Below the pieces are notes generated by a model. The model ran no database searches. It worked only from the letters and a program-made list of their open reading frames with translations, and was not told where the DNA came from. This document shows, one piece after another, positions 45,301 through 57,980 of a stretch of DNA of 64,000 nt (position 1 is the stretch's first letter; each line of letters starts with the position of its first letter). The position numbers were made by a program, and so were the translations under genes. The stretch is from Ignelater luminosus (Eukaryota > Arthropoda > Insecta > Coleoptera > Elateridae). The DNA is taken from NCBI GenBank assembly GCA_011009095.1, contig VTPC01000053.1, forward strand, positions 59,038 through 123,037, given 5' to 3'.

Positions 45301-48300
45301 CAAACTGTTTCGGCCTCGAGGAGAAAAAGGATTTACGTATTTGTATTAGCGGCGAAGCAAGAGTTACCATCCATTTTAGGGACTTTCAAAGTTTAGTTTG
45401 TTCCATGAGTCCTTGAGTCCAATGAGAAATATCTAAGTTTCACTTTTAATGATTTAAGGTGCTGGTTTGTCATTGTTCTTTCCTAATACAATTCAATTTA
45501 GAAGTAAAATGAAGACAGACGCGTTTGTGACCCTAATGAAATGAGTTTGTAATCTTTTTGAGTCGTTCAACATTGATATTTCGTTTCGATCTAGAAAATG
45601 GTCGATATGAGTATTTACTCTAATCTCTAGAAAAAATGATGGTTTTATATAAATCTTAGCATTTCCGTTTTAAATAAATTTAAGGCAAACCAAGAATTTC
45701 CTTTTAATTGTCAATTGATTTTTAATGTTGATCTCGCTCTGCTTTAAGGCGTTTTTAAAAATATTTTTTATACACACAGCTCTCAGTTTGGATTTTAGTT
45801 TTATCAACTTCAACAATTACTGAAATACATAAGAAATTTTCAAATCGTGAAATACGATTTATTAGTATTACCAATGAACCGATTTCGTTCCAAAATTTTG
45901 ATTTGGTTTTTCTAAACAGGTTTTCTGCATTTCCTATTTTATCTAGATGTTTATCTTTCCACAACATCCACATTGTCCGTTTTACTACAAAATGTCCCAC
46001 TATTATCTTATAAAGCGATTAAATTTAATTACCACACCGTGCTGTCATTAATACCGGGTTACTGTCCTATTTCATTGTTTTAAGAGGGATGACCACTTTA
46101 TAGCCTACGTAGAGAAATGTAAATTTTATTAAACGTTTTAGAGGCTTTCAAGAAAAATAGTGAATTTATGAACAATATAATAAACGTAAAAAGGGAATAA
46201 ATAACGGTGCCTTTGAATATATCTAGTCCAGGTTAAATGTCAAGGCGTGGAGGTAAAAGTTTCCAGCCTCGCTTAGGATTATGCAAATTTTGAGGGTATA
46301 ACTTGGTATTTGCATATTTCATCATAAGATTGACGTCATCTCTTAACAATAGATAAATTTTAAAAACAAATCAATGTTACCTTTACTTTAGAGGAAATTG
46401 GTTTTTCATTTCGCAGGAAATGAGAATTTACCATTTTCGTTTATTTTATAATAATAATGATATAACAAGGATATTACAGTCTATTTATTTTAGTGGAAAT
46501 TATTTATTATTTCAAATTAATATTATTAAAACGAAAAGTCTCGAAATCTATTCATCTTTCCCCCTTTCATTTTTTATTTAATATTCCGAACGTATTCTGT
46601 AATTTTACAATTTTAAAATGTAAAAATAAATGATTAAATGAATCAGCCATAACAGATTGCAAACATTTAAAAAATTATTCCAGTTAGTTTAAACTCGTCA
46701 GGTTTTCAATCAGTTGACTTACCATTACCAAGGGGGATCACAGTGCTTATCGTACCAATCAATAGTTTAAGGGGGAACGATAGAAAACATTGATGGAAGA
46801 CCGGCCTTTGTGCAGCTTTCTAACTCGACGAATACAGTTCAATTCGATCTTTACATACAAACCATAAAGTTTAATCTGAAAATAAACTCGTGCTCACAAT
46901 GTGCAGGAGGTTTGGTGTTGATTCTCGCTATCATCTGCCGTTACTGATCTCACTTTTCGCGTACGTGATTCCATTAGCTTAAGCAATACAGATTCTGCAC
47001 CCCTGTCAATTTAGACAAGGATTTTAAGACTATAAGGCTTCCTTCCTTTTCCCCCCGTTCTCCGAGGGAGCATTAAATTTTAATTTTTCTAACGCCCAAC
47101 TTTTTTCGTTTAGGGCTTACTGTTATAATTAAGGGGCGTATTTCAGGTAAATGTGTGCCAGCTAGGCCTCCCTCTAAAACACACGCAACCGTGACGCTTT
47201 CGCACCCAACTCGGAGATAAGTCCCGAAATTCCGTTTCTCCAGTAAGTATGTATACAAACAAAACGTATACGGATAAGATTAAAACACGGCGAACTAGCT
47301 CAAGCGAAAATTAATTCCAACATCATTTTCCACAGTTCCTGAATAACGGTTACACTTTTAAAATTATCGATTATTTCGTTAAAGAAGTTCGGTGTGGAAC
47401 TAGGGCAACCTATTGTTGCTCAAATTATCGCCGAGTTGTATTTTACATTCCGCTAAGCACACGCAGGCTGGGAGAAGTTGGCAATCGAATTATCGTCACA
47501 CTTATACAAACTTTGGAAAGCTCGATGCAGTCACGTTAAGATTTACGCAGCTTTTCAAATGTCGAGAGCTTTTAAGCACAAACAGCTTACTTAATATATG
47601 TATTACTTCCAGTCCGGATTTTTTCGATGCCGCAATTTAAATTGTTGATTATTCTCGCAAGAGAAGCTTCATATTTTATATTTTAAGATTTTTGCTTTTT
47701 TTTCTTGTAAAATGAAAAATTTTTAACGTGTGTGTTTTCGGGCAGAATAAAAAACTTCTTTTGCGCTGTTTCTTTCCAGGAGTTTTTTATGAGGGACTTT
47801 AAGCATCTTCAGAGATCAAGATTTGTGTGTATGGATTCCGTTTACGTTACCGATAGCAAGCTTATACTTTCTTTTGCTTTCAATCTAAGAATAGAAATAA
47901 TGAGCTAAACTCCAGACGTTCGTTAATGGATATTGACATGCTACTTAAATTCTAAAAGTTTGAATGTTTGATGATAGGGACATCAATTTTCATTTTACGT
48001 TGAGACGTTCCTGTAAATAGTTTTTCAAAATACCAGCACTTTTATTTATTTAGGTGTAGGAGCTAAAATATTAAAATTATCTTTGAAATTGTCAGAGATA
48101 ATTCTATATTCCTTAAGGGTTTTTCTTGCTTCTTTTGTTTATAGCCTAAGAAAACATTGCGAACAATAGTGTGTATCAAAAACGAAACTTTTCTTACACC
48201 TTTTAGCCCTCTTCGTTTAAGAAGTTTACTTAATAACTGCTAATCACTTTCTCATATAACTTTGGATCATATAAAGCGCGAAGTTCCTAATCTACTTGTA

Positions 48301-48779
48301 GCAAAAAAATACAAAATTCTAAGAGCTGCTGTACAGTTTAGATTAAGTGAAACAGTTACCAAAACACATGGACCAGATACATACCTTACAAAAATGAAAA
48401 AAGGTTATTAGTCAAATGGAGTATAAAGACAGCTGTAGGGAGCAGTTTCCAATCCACTGATAAATACAGGAAGATCTGTTTTCATCTTTGCCTCAAGACT
48501 GAACAAAGTTCGTCACTCAAATGTGCAGAAAATGTATCAAACAAATACCTAGGTAAAGTCAGCATAACGGTAATATTTTGCTCTTCTGCGGCAGTCGATA
48601 TCACTCCTCCAATAGTAATTTATACTTACACGTCAAGTGACATCAAGTCAAGTCAGTTATTCCCCGCAAAAGGCAGGATGCTGTTTTAAGCACCAGTGTG
48701 CTTCTTCAGTCTATTTGTAAACGGTTGGTGGAGTAGCGTCCATTGTTCACGCTCATTGACCCGATCCTGTCGTAGAAAT
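45301..48779. other. No confident gene; GC-richer stretch at about 46700-47640
   Basis: Most of this stretch is AT-rich with short frames. At 46700-47280 composition becomes balanced, and a 61-codon minus frame (47073-47258) and a 75-codon plus frame (47413-47640) occur, but neither resembles a known protein. This could be non-repetitive host sequence such as an exon or regulatory region, or an unknown repeat. The 81-codon minus frame at 45755-46000 has no support either. Confidence 0.4.
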
Positions 48780-51050
48780 TGATTGTAATGCTGGCAGGTG
48801 AAGGGCCAGCATGGATGATGGTGTGGTGGCGTTCGGTTATTGGAGCAGTTGACAATGTTGGTGAGCGATTGTAGTCGGTAACGATTATAATAAAGAAGTA
48901 GACAACGTTTTACGAAGAAGGCGCGAGGTATGTGGTGGTGGTGGAGAGATCCGTGGCAAATGCTTTTACGGCATTCACCTTCACGACTAGGGAAAACCGC
49001 TGTAAAACCCTAGTGAGAACAATGCAAATGTAGCGCAAAAGACGCTAACTACGTCGCTTGGTTGAATCGCAGAGGACTGTGGGTGAGATTTTATTTGTAG
49101 ATGAGTGGGCTGTCGAGAAGTATGCCCATCAATTCGGGTATGAGATTTTCTGCATGTCTCATCTTGACAGAAAGCGGATGTTCTGTTTTTTTAGATGTTG
49201 AAGTTCTGAGAATGTCGACTACGTGCTCTTCTGCAGATGGCCCTCTTTTTCTGTCGGAGTCTCCTAATTACATATGGCAGTGCGGAGCCGAAGACGTTAA
49301 ATCGGTAGTCGATCACAGGCCTGATGAAAGTTTTGTATGTGTTTAGCAACGTCCGTGCAGCGCTTCAGCTTATCACTTCATCTCAGCTTGGGGGTGAAGG
49401 TGATGCCAAGATTTTTCACACATGGCGAAAGTTGAAGGCGCGAGCCCCACAGTTCCAGGTAGATATCGTTGTAGTCGAATCGGGCTGTATAGGTATAACT
49501 GCAGTGGTGGAATAAAATAAGATTGGTTTTTTGCGGGCTTGGTTTGACTCCCCAGTTTCGGAACCAAGTCTCCAGACATCCTAGTTCGTACGCCAAATTC
49601 TCGATCCCTCGGCGGAGCTTCAAGACGCCACGATGTCGTGGTTGTAAAATATGAAGAGGAAAAAGACGAGAATGGACCCTTGAAGGACGCGAGCTCGCGA
49701 CGTGTACACTCTTGGCATAGCCTGGTGTACTCGTAAGCGATGTTGACGAGCGGACAGACAGCTGCCGATTATCCTCATGAAGCAGGCGGAGATCTCGGCG
49801 ACTCAAAGATCATAGAGAAACTCCTCGTGCCAGACCTTTTCAACTGTCTTCTCAGTGTCAAGAAACGCGGCCTTTACGCCACGTCTAAAATTAAAGGCTA
49901 CCGAGACATCGGGCTTGATGCTCTGGAAGGAGATTGCGAGCGTCTAGGTGGGCTCGTAGTCTATTTGTCAATCTCTTCTCAAACATTTTACCTAGGACGT
50001 TGAGAAGAGATGTGGATCGGCAAGGAGTTGGGTTGGTGCGACACTTTCCTGATTTGTGGATCATGACAGTTTCCTCCTTTCAAGCAGAAAAGAAAATATC
50101 CGCAGCGGAGACAACTGTTGAAGATTAGAGTGAGTAGAACTATGGTAGCCCGTGACAGATGGCGGAGACCTCTTCTAGGAAGAGACTCGTTCCCCGGGGC
50201 GAAATTCTTGCCAGACGCAAGGGCCTCGACAGTTTCTTTCTCGAAGATGGAGCTGATGATGTCTAGAACCGGTCCAGGAGCACCGGAGGTGGAACCTGAA
50301 GACGGAAGCAATGTCAGAGTCAAGGCTGACATTATACTTGACCATATGGAGTGCTAGAGCATCAAATAGTAGATGGTCAAGCGGTTGATGGACTGCTTCT
50401 AGAACATTAGAGAGAATGTTTGCCTTGTCCAAAGGATCGGCAATTATGTTATCATTGTAGTTGAAATAGGATTGCTGGTAAGCTTTCTATCCAGTGAGGA
50501 CTTTGAGTTCTTGCCAGAATTTGGCGTCGTCCCGGTGATCCAGGTTCGAACAGGCTGCCGACCAGCACCTGTCCTTTATTTGGGTCACATACTGACGGAC
50601 GATGGCGTTGAGTCGGTTCCACTGTTTTCACTACTGGATCGTGGATGCAGACGAATTCTCTGTATACGCGTCGCTTTTTGCGAATGATTTCGCGCAGGAA
50701 AGCGGGCAGAGGGGGCTGCCTGGGATTGACGGTCCTCTCGGGTACAAAAGCTTGGACGACTTCTTAGAATACCGAGGTGGCCTGTTGGACAGTGCCTTTG
50801 ATACCTTTGATTCTATCCACTGATTGTAGATCTTGGGGAAGGTTGTTTTCTACTTGGGCTTAGAACTCTTCCCACTGGGCGTTGTTCCAGTCTTTGATGG
50901 TGAGACAAGCATCATGGGAATTTGGACTTTCAATAATGTGGAATCGGTGACCATTGACAGGTGATCGAAGGCGATAGGGCAGCAACAGTAGCAGGAGTTT
51001 GGAAGTGAGAGCTTAGGGCGTCAGTGACGACATGGGGAAACATGATAAAA
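48780..51050 (-). pseudogene. Jockey-like non-LTR retrotransposon: end of endonuclease through RT
   Basis: This GC-richer block reads on the minus strand in proper order. Near 50920-50850 comes KDWNNAQWEEF and then VENNLPQDLQS, the post-endonuclease segment. At 50510-50430 come a KAYQQSYFNYNDNII-like stretch and then ADPLDKANILSNVLEAVHQPLD (50432-50380). From 50330 the product reads SGAPGPVLDIIS, the KAPGPD block. At 49800-49700 a PRVYTSRARVLQGSILVFFLF segment replaces the usual AGVPQGS.LSP.LF. The frame 49640-49378 reads LKLRRGIENLAYELGCLETW, then NWGVKPSPQKTNLILFH and LWGSRLQLSPCVKNLGITF. Below about 49370 comes RTLLNTYKTFIRPVIDY. The catalytic FADD box is absent: the sequence jumps from YNHDIVAS straight to LKLRRGIE. 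Dead copy. The 5' endonuclease core and ORF1 are missing. Confidence 0.88.
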
Positions 51051-52265
51051 CCAAAACTAAAAAATGTTTTTTAGTTTTTTAAATAAAGGACTATCTACAT
51101 TCAAACAAAAAGTTTGAGCTTATTATGTGAAGAATTAAATCTGCAGCATCTTTTATTTTATACATTTCTTTCTAAAATGAAAACCGAAATAGAATTCTAA
51201 GAATTCTAAAGATTTTACATAAGAAATCCCTTCAATGAGTCGGGATAACACTTAGTTGTTGGCTGTTTCTGTATATTAGAAACGATTGCGAGACATGGAA
51301 GGAAATATTTCAAATGGTTTACGTTTCTCAAGCTTTCGTGCCAATGCAAGAAAATATTCCTACACTCAGTAGATGACGTCCAAAGCTACTGAATTCAAAT
51401 CTTCATGTCTTCGTTATACTTTGTGTCACCAGTTAGCTCCATATCGCCTTTTCAGTTCTGTTTACATAATAAATTGAGGCTAGTCTCTCCTCCTAAAAAC
51501 GTGTTTTTCAGTTTTTTTTTATCTTGTTTGCTTTTCGAAACTTCCTTTCCATGTTTTTTCAATGTTTTTGTCAGTTTGCTTAATTCGTTCATCTCAACAT
51601 TATACAGCTCGTTCTATAATTATTATTAATCCGGACACCGACTATTGCGGTCATATGGTCGTGTAAATTGCATCCCGGAGTTCAAGTTTTCTTCTTGAAT
51701 TGACACCGCGGTTGATATAGCTTTGCACTGTATACTATAAAGTGTATTGGTTACATTACATTACATTGCATCTACTATAAACTAGAAAATAATAAAAGTT
51801 TTATGCTTATACTATGTTAAAGGCCTTTCACGTAATTTCACGCAAGATGCGCAAAGAAACTTCCTACATCAAGGAACGCTTATCGAGTTATGGGAGAAAC
51901 CTACAGACGACACCTGTAAAATGAGAAACGAAGAACGCTAACTAACAAGCAACGAAATGACGTAAATCAACAATTTTTTTTTCCATTTCGGGAAAATTGG
52001 TTGGCTAGAATATAACAATAGTTTGATATGAAAGCTTGTAACGATACTATCATTATTTTATAGTTTCAAGAATGATTTTCCAAATACACTCAGTGACATG
52101 GAAATTGACGCTTTTTACAGTTTTTTGAACTTTCTTTATCGGCGTCTTTCTTTCAATTTTTAGTTTCTTTTGACTGTTAATCAATGTTATATCGATTGTT
52201 ATCATTTTGAAAGTGTGATTACGCCTAGAGTACGACAACAAGGAAGTTACTGTCAACTAAGCGAA
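51051..52265. other. AT-rich sequence, no gene seen
   Basis: Only short, compositionally driven frames (for example 51405-51629). A small tandem run, (ttaca)n, sits near 51750-51770. Confidence 0.55.
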
Positions 52266-52269
52266 TTCG

Positions 52270-53115
52270 AGACCAAACCACCATTACAACATGTTATGGG
52301 ATAGGAAAGGCCAAGAATGACACACAAGAGGAACCGGAGATCAAAGAAGGGCAAATGAGGTGCAGGACCATCTACTTCAGATAATGGCACTAAAGGAATG
52401 GGTCTCTACTATAAGATTAATTTCTGACAAATGGATTGGTAATGAGGGCTGTCCCACAATACTCCGAGCAGCTTACCCTTTGAAATTCTGTCTTTTGGCT
52501 TGATATCGTATCAGCTACTTCTTGTGTTACCGTTAATGCTTCACATCGGAAGCACCGTTTGGAGTGGTGTAGGCTTAAGACTAAATGGGAGTCTCGAGTA
52601 GCACAGAGTGGTATTCAGCAATGAATCTCGCTTCTGTTCTCGACAACAACGTGGAGAAACACGCCATCTTCAATTTCTTGTCGAAAGGTCTGTGCACCAA
52701 ACTACGGGGATTACGGTTTAGGCATCTATTGTTCATGGGGAAAGGTCCCCATTGGTATTCTTTTAAGGCACATTGATACCCCAGCAGTACATTCGGGAAG
52801 TAATAGAATCCCATTTACTTCTCTCCTTGCAGAGGCTGGAAAATCCGTTTTTTTAGCAGGATAATACCCGTTCCCATGTTGCAATAACTTCTTTAAACTG
52901 TTTACAAAATGCCCAAAACCTTATGCCGTAGCTACCAAAATTTCCTGATTTGTCGCCAGTTGAGCATGTGTGAAATATGATAGGTAGGAAACTGAGAAAT
53001 CTAGATAATTCTTCACAGACGCTGGAAACTCTCCAGCACGAGCTGCAAGTTATTTGACGCAATATCTCATACGTAAAAGACATAAATCACCAGGCGCAAT
53101 CCATGCCATAACGAA
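52270..53115 (+). pseudogene. Tc1-like DDE transposase relic (copy 2)
   Basis: Nearly the whole transposase is traceable. The DNA-binding part reads LKEWVSTIRLISDKWIG, then GCPTILRAAYPL (about 52395-52475). The first catalytic motif is VVFSNESRFCS, with Asn (52620-52622) where Asp is expected. Then comes LFMGKGPHWYSFKAH, a decayed form of the gain-of-function region. The second motif reads QDNTRSHVAITSLN, with Asp at 52860-52862 and an in-frame stop just before it. The third reads PDLSPVEHV, with Glu at 52962-52964, followed by a stop where Trp is normal, then MIGRKLRNL. Spacing between the second and third catalytic residues is 33, one codon short of DD34E. It differs clearly from the Tc1-like relic at 10825-11265, so at least two lineages or ages are present. 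TIRs were not found. Confidence 0.88.
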
Positions 53116-53424
53116 TCAGGAAGTGTATAACTAATGTTTTCTGAATATTCAATAAATTACAGTAGCCTTTAACTTTTTTTATGTTAAAAGCACGAAATTG
53201 ACTGTTTATTAAAGTATTTTGTTTCCTAATTCCGAATTTGCTTTCAGGATTTTTCTATCGGGCAAGAATTTGAATATTCTTGGGAAAAATCTCGATGGGA
53301 GTCCATGGACTGTATTTTCAGAGACATATTACACATCACATCTTCATAATTTTCTAATAACTCAGTTACAAGTTACAGTTACAGTTTGCCGGAATATGAT
53401 TTCCAAAAAAATTTACTACAATGT

Positions 53425-54480
53425 TTTTCAATGAGGGTCGTTCATCAGATTTCTTATATGAAACCTCAAGAAAATTTGTTCTTTGATTTTTGCCTCACTT
53501 ATTCTTAGGAACTTACTTTTTTGGTATGCAAAACCCTCTTCATCACGATTTATGGCCTTAGCAAATTTCTTCATCAGCCCAAGTTTTATATTAACTTTTG
53601 TTGTGTCAACCAAAGGAGGCATTCTTTCTCCCAGATGTGAGATCATTTCTTAGAGGCTATCGGTTTTTGTAAAGTGGTTTTTTTTATTCTTGTTATTCCG
53701 TTTGCATAAAAAGCAACAAAACTTAGTATATTCTAGTTGCAAACTAAGCACTAAGGCTATTATCTTTAGATCACCACAAATATGCCATTTGAAGTTATCG
53801 TAACCCTATCTTTACCACGAGAGTGCGCGTATCTTCATATGTTTTTTTTTTATATTCGCTGCACTATCAAAATAGATGGTTTTTCGTTGCCATTATGCAA
53901 AAGTATTGCTTTTAAATTAGTTTTTGAAGAGTCTGTAGAAAGCCTCCACTTTTGCGGATTGTGTTACTGTCTCATTGCATCCAGCAGAGTTCACATCGCT
54001 GGAATAAATTAAGTGACCGTCCATTAAAAACAAAGTGTTACTGCTTGTGACGGAAAGCGCCTATTGATCACTTAATCCAGCAATGCCATTCGTTTTGGGT
54101 CTCGAAAGTAAAAGCTCCTCCTGACACTTTGAAAGATTCAGATCCCGATCTAAGTCGTTTAAATCAGCTTGACTTAATTTCTGGAGCTCTTCAGACTCAT
54201 CTGCTAGAAAATCAGGGTTTTCTCCGACAGTTTCTTCCTTGAGATCTGCAATCCAAGTTGTAAGTGGAGTAGGAACTAGTAGTTCTGAATTTCTTGTTTC
54301 ATTTTTGTACCAATAATCTTTGACATACAAAAATAACAGTCTGTGCAATAGTTTTTGAGGTCCCTCTATACCATTGGAACTGCATATGGCATGTGACGTC
54401 CTTTAGCGTTGAGCCAGATTGTAAGTAGTACAGGTAATAATTTTTCTTCGCTGGTCTTTTAACGTTACCTCGACACAAAC
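53425..54480 (-). pseudogene. Uncharacterised insect repeat-encoded protein family (WAPHICC type), copy 2
   Basis: Reads on the minus strand. Around 54390-54300 the product gives MPYAVPMV, then NYCTDCYFCMSKIIG, the family block with a DCYFC cysteine motif. The frame 54348-54061 continues SADESEELQKL-like sequence and then QADLNDLDRDLNLSK, a strong family signature. Near 54000-53880 come SLKAILLHNGNE-like segments (read as TNLKAILLHNGNEKPSI). At 53760-53690 it reads WHICGDLKIIALVLSLQL, then YTKFCCFLCKRN. The frame 53646-53428 reads PPLVDTTKVNIKLGLMKKF, then SEAKIKEQIFLRFHIR and LMNDPH. These last parts align with copy 1 (32767-33110). Several stops and shifts; nonfunctional. Ends of the element were not identified. 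Confidence 0.78.
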
Positions 54481-55267
54481 ATTCTACATTTAAGAAAACT
54501 AACCAGAAAGCAAGATTAGAAACGAAAGGGCAAAATTTTGTAAAGAAGAAAGGTTCTACAGTTATTTTAAAAGCCAACAATTCCTATTTGATTTTATATT
54601 GTTACCATTCTTGAGTAATCTGCTTACTATTATTTAAATTATATTAACTTGACTCTAATTAGTAATTGCTTTATTAAAATAATTTGATCCAAAGTTATGA
54701 TAATTGTATTTAAATACAATTTGACAGTTAGAGGTTAATTTTTAGAAATTTTCTCTTTTATTCTAATATTTACTAAAACAGTTCCCTATTAAATTTTTTT
54801 TCAAGCACAGACAATTCGTAATCTTTAAAAAGCAAAGAAGAAAGTTGTTGAAAGTTAAAAAAAGTCCAAAAAGACCTAAGATTTACTTTAACACGGGAAG
54901 TTTTTGTAAAAGAACCGAAACTAAATGAAGTCTTTTTAGTTTAGTTTTTCTTATAATTCACCAGCGGGTTGAGAAGATTAAAACAAAACTAAATTTTAAA
55001 TTTTTCATTTGGTAGTATTACACTGTGAAACATGCTTGCTTTGAATAAAAAGCGAAAAGGAAAATTAATAAAGGCGAAATACCATATTAATACGCAAAAA
55101 CATGTTTTTGACGTTCTTTTTCCACAAGGCAAAAAATTTCAATTTTAATTAAGTACAACTTTAAGATCTTTATTTAATTTAATAATTATACACATTTCAG
55201 TTTTCTTGGCTTCTTGCAAAAGTTGCATTTTGTATGCGAATATCTATTCGTGAGAAGAGACTGACGA

Positions 55268-55287
55268 CGACGACGACGTCGTCGTCG
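55268..55287. repeat. Perfect 20-bp palindrome of (GAC)n/(GTC)n
   Basis: The run changes from GAC repeats to GTC repeats exactly at an acgt centre, giving a perfect inverted repeat with no spacer and a high CpG count within AT-rich surroundings. Confidence 0.9.
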
Positions 55288-56533
55288 GTGGATCGTCTTT
55301 CAAAATTCTGAAAGCTTTTTGCTGTCTTTCATACCCGAACTCTGAGCGAGTATTTTGTATGAATTCGCATTTATTAATTCGAGCCGAATATAAAAGGATA
55401 CCGCCGAGTTATTTATAATTAAATGTGAAAATTCAGTATGCTCTCGGATTCGGAAGAAAATTTTTGGACTTTGTTCAATTATTCACTAACGAGATACGTC
55501 TCTTATTAAATTCAGTTTATGACGTACTTTCCCTCTCGACTTAGAGAAGCGCTACTTAATCATACAGAGCAAATACCCTACCACCAGCTTGTTAATCCCA
55601 TTATCCTTGACTAAGATTCGCGGTTTCCCCCTTAACCTATATATGATGCATAATAACGATTCATTTAATATAGTTAACTATGCTAAGTTAAGCCGTTTTA
55701 GTAAATTTCCCATCTCATTAAGCTTATTATTAGTAAAAAGAAAATTGATCATTGCTTAACAGTATACACTATTCATACATAACCTATTAGATGGTATATT
55801 CAAGTCTGAAAAGCAACTGACTGTAAGGAGGTTTATGATATTTTCACAAAAATACAAGTTCAAGCAATAAGGGGCTCTTTTCCAAATGCTGAATAACACA
55901 AAAGCTTAAAATGGGAAAAAGGATTTTTCGTTTTGTTTTCATCCATCGTCTTCAGTTACTAGAGAGATCAAAAACTGCATACTGGAGAAACAGATTGTCG
56001 CTTTTTCCTTTATTCCATGCTGTGTTTTACACTTTTCTTTTTACACTAAAGAAATCCAGAACTTAAAGTCAGAAAAACAAAAAGTTTTCCCACAATTTAT
56101 ACTTGCTGAACAAATAAAACAATTTTAAATTAAATAAAGGTTCTTCTCCTGCCCTATTTCCTTTTTTTTTAAAACAAATGTTTTTAAAAATTGTTTTACA
56201 CTTAATTTTGCCTTCTACTATATTTATTTTAAATCCCAAAGGAAGAAAATTCCCAAATTTGAAAAATATCAGTGTATATCATAGAGGAAATGATTCAGAT
56301 TTACTCAGATTTATTAAATTTACTCATGAAACAAGATAGCGTCATAATAAAGTAAAAGTTATCATATATTTCGTTACTCTTTCTCCAACAGCGTTAACTT
56401 AACAATTTAGTGTCAGTCTTTCGATCACTTACTTCTTACTAAACCGTTTTTAACTTCCAGTCTAATAAAAATAAAAGAAGTGTTCACTTAGTGGTAATTA
56501 ATAAGTCGCTACATTCAGATTTCGATAGCGTAA

Positions 56534-56780
56534 CTTAGAAAGGCTCTGTCGGAAGTGTGCTGTGGATCTAGGCTCATTTTTAGAAAGAACAGCAAATTGA
56601 GCAAGTATTACAAGATTCACAAAGTCGGGCGTAACATTGTTGTGTGTGCATCGTACACCGATAAAGTAACATTATTTACAGGAAATTAATTTGTTAATGA
56701 AGAACTCTACAATCTAGAAAGGAATAGAATAAAAATAAAATTGACAGAGCTAAGGTCTACTAGCACAAGCTGGACTTAAA
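56534..56780 (+). pseudogene. Weak coding-like segment, family unknown
   Basis: One plus-strand frame is open from 56534 to 56689 and resumes after a single stop to about 56780. It reads LSKYYKIHKVGRNIVVCASY, TDKVTLFTG, and then NEELYNLERNRIKIKLTEL. Residue composition looks protein-like, not AT-driven, but I do not recognise the family. No start or partner segments were found. Confidence 0.25.
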
Positions 56781-57980
56781 CTAGCCTTGGTTATTACCTT
56801 ATCGTGTTAGAAAGAAATGTAATGGCTTCAGTATTGCTACCCTGGAAATTTATGGTACATTAATAAAATGTCAGTTAACATTTTTCACTTTACTAAAGGC
56901 GAAGCGTTCTTTAATTTCAGTAGTAAAATAGTTACTATCAGTACTACCACCAAGCCGATAAAGAATAATATTTTATGATGAATAAATCTGTTCTATTGAC
57001 AAGTTGTTAAACTGAGGCGTCTCGAAAAGGCGATAAGATTAGCTGTGTGAAGAAGATGAAAAAGCAAAAGAGTTCATGGAAAATTACGTAACATAGAAAG
57101 ATGGAAAAAAGGAGCTAGAAGACAGTCACTAAAAGAATATAAAATATTTTAGGAGAAGTGTGTTTGTTTTAACAGAAGACATCGTAGGTGCACCGGAAGT
57201 GACGATAACGACATTTTGGATGGTTTTTTCTTAGTTTAGAACAAAACTCATATAGGCGTAGACAGTTAAGCTTTTAGAAGCTTTACATTTTGTACTTGCC
57301 CATTCTAATGCAAAAGCGTTTGCGATTATTTTGGGAAATAATTTGTTGCCTGCTCAGGTCTAAGATTTTGTCGATTGCTTTAAAGAGACCTGGACAGGTA
57401 AATTTAAACATCACCTCACCAACGGAATTTATCCATATTTCCACTTAACATGTAGAGCTGTTATGGGATCGTTATCGAAGACGACCATTGACTAACAATT
57501 TATAGTAAAAGAATGGAATCGCAGCTTCTTACCCCAAATTAAATCAGAAAAGCCATCCATTTGAACTGTTCTAAAGTCAGAAATCTGAAAGGAGGAAAAT
57601 ATGACTAAATCAAAACTAACAGAAGGAATCACAGATAAGAAACCTCTAAAGAAAAAAGATAAAAATCTGAATGTTCGACTCATAAACATTTGCAAAGACT
57701 TCAATACAGATAAGATAGAGACCCATTAAGAAATTTTGCTTTAGTCATTTGTAACAAAGAAAAACCTAAAAAAGAGGCCTAATGCCCGTTACGAATGACG
57801 GAAGATGTTCAATCACGTAGCTTCAAAGCGAAGATGGGCGTGGTCCAAGTTAAACTTACCTTTAACGAAAATATAAAAGCTCACACTCACAGAAACTTTA
57901 AATATGTCTTAAAGACGGTAGAGACTAAGGGCGCCAAAAGATAAAAATCAAAAGGAAACTTACGCAGTTTCTCGTAGGTT

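Larger units (their letters stand above)
54590..57800. other. AT-rich sequence, mostly featureless
   Basis: No gene recognised apart from the weak coding-like segment at 56534-56780, listed separately. A 20-bp perfect palindrome built of GAC/GTC units lies at 55268-55287. The 70-codon minus frame at 57492-57704 has no support. Confidence 0.55.

Noticed and set aside
49740-50823. Several plus-strand frames of 64-87 codons
   Set aside because: They are antisense shadows of the minus-strand Jockey-like element, whose minus translation matches RT blocks in order.
53782-54012. 76-codon plus frame
   Set aside because: Antisense to the second WAPHICC-family copy; only the minus reading matches the family.
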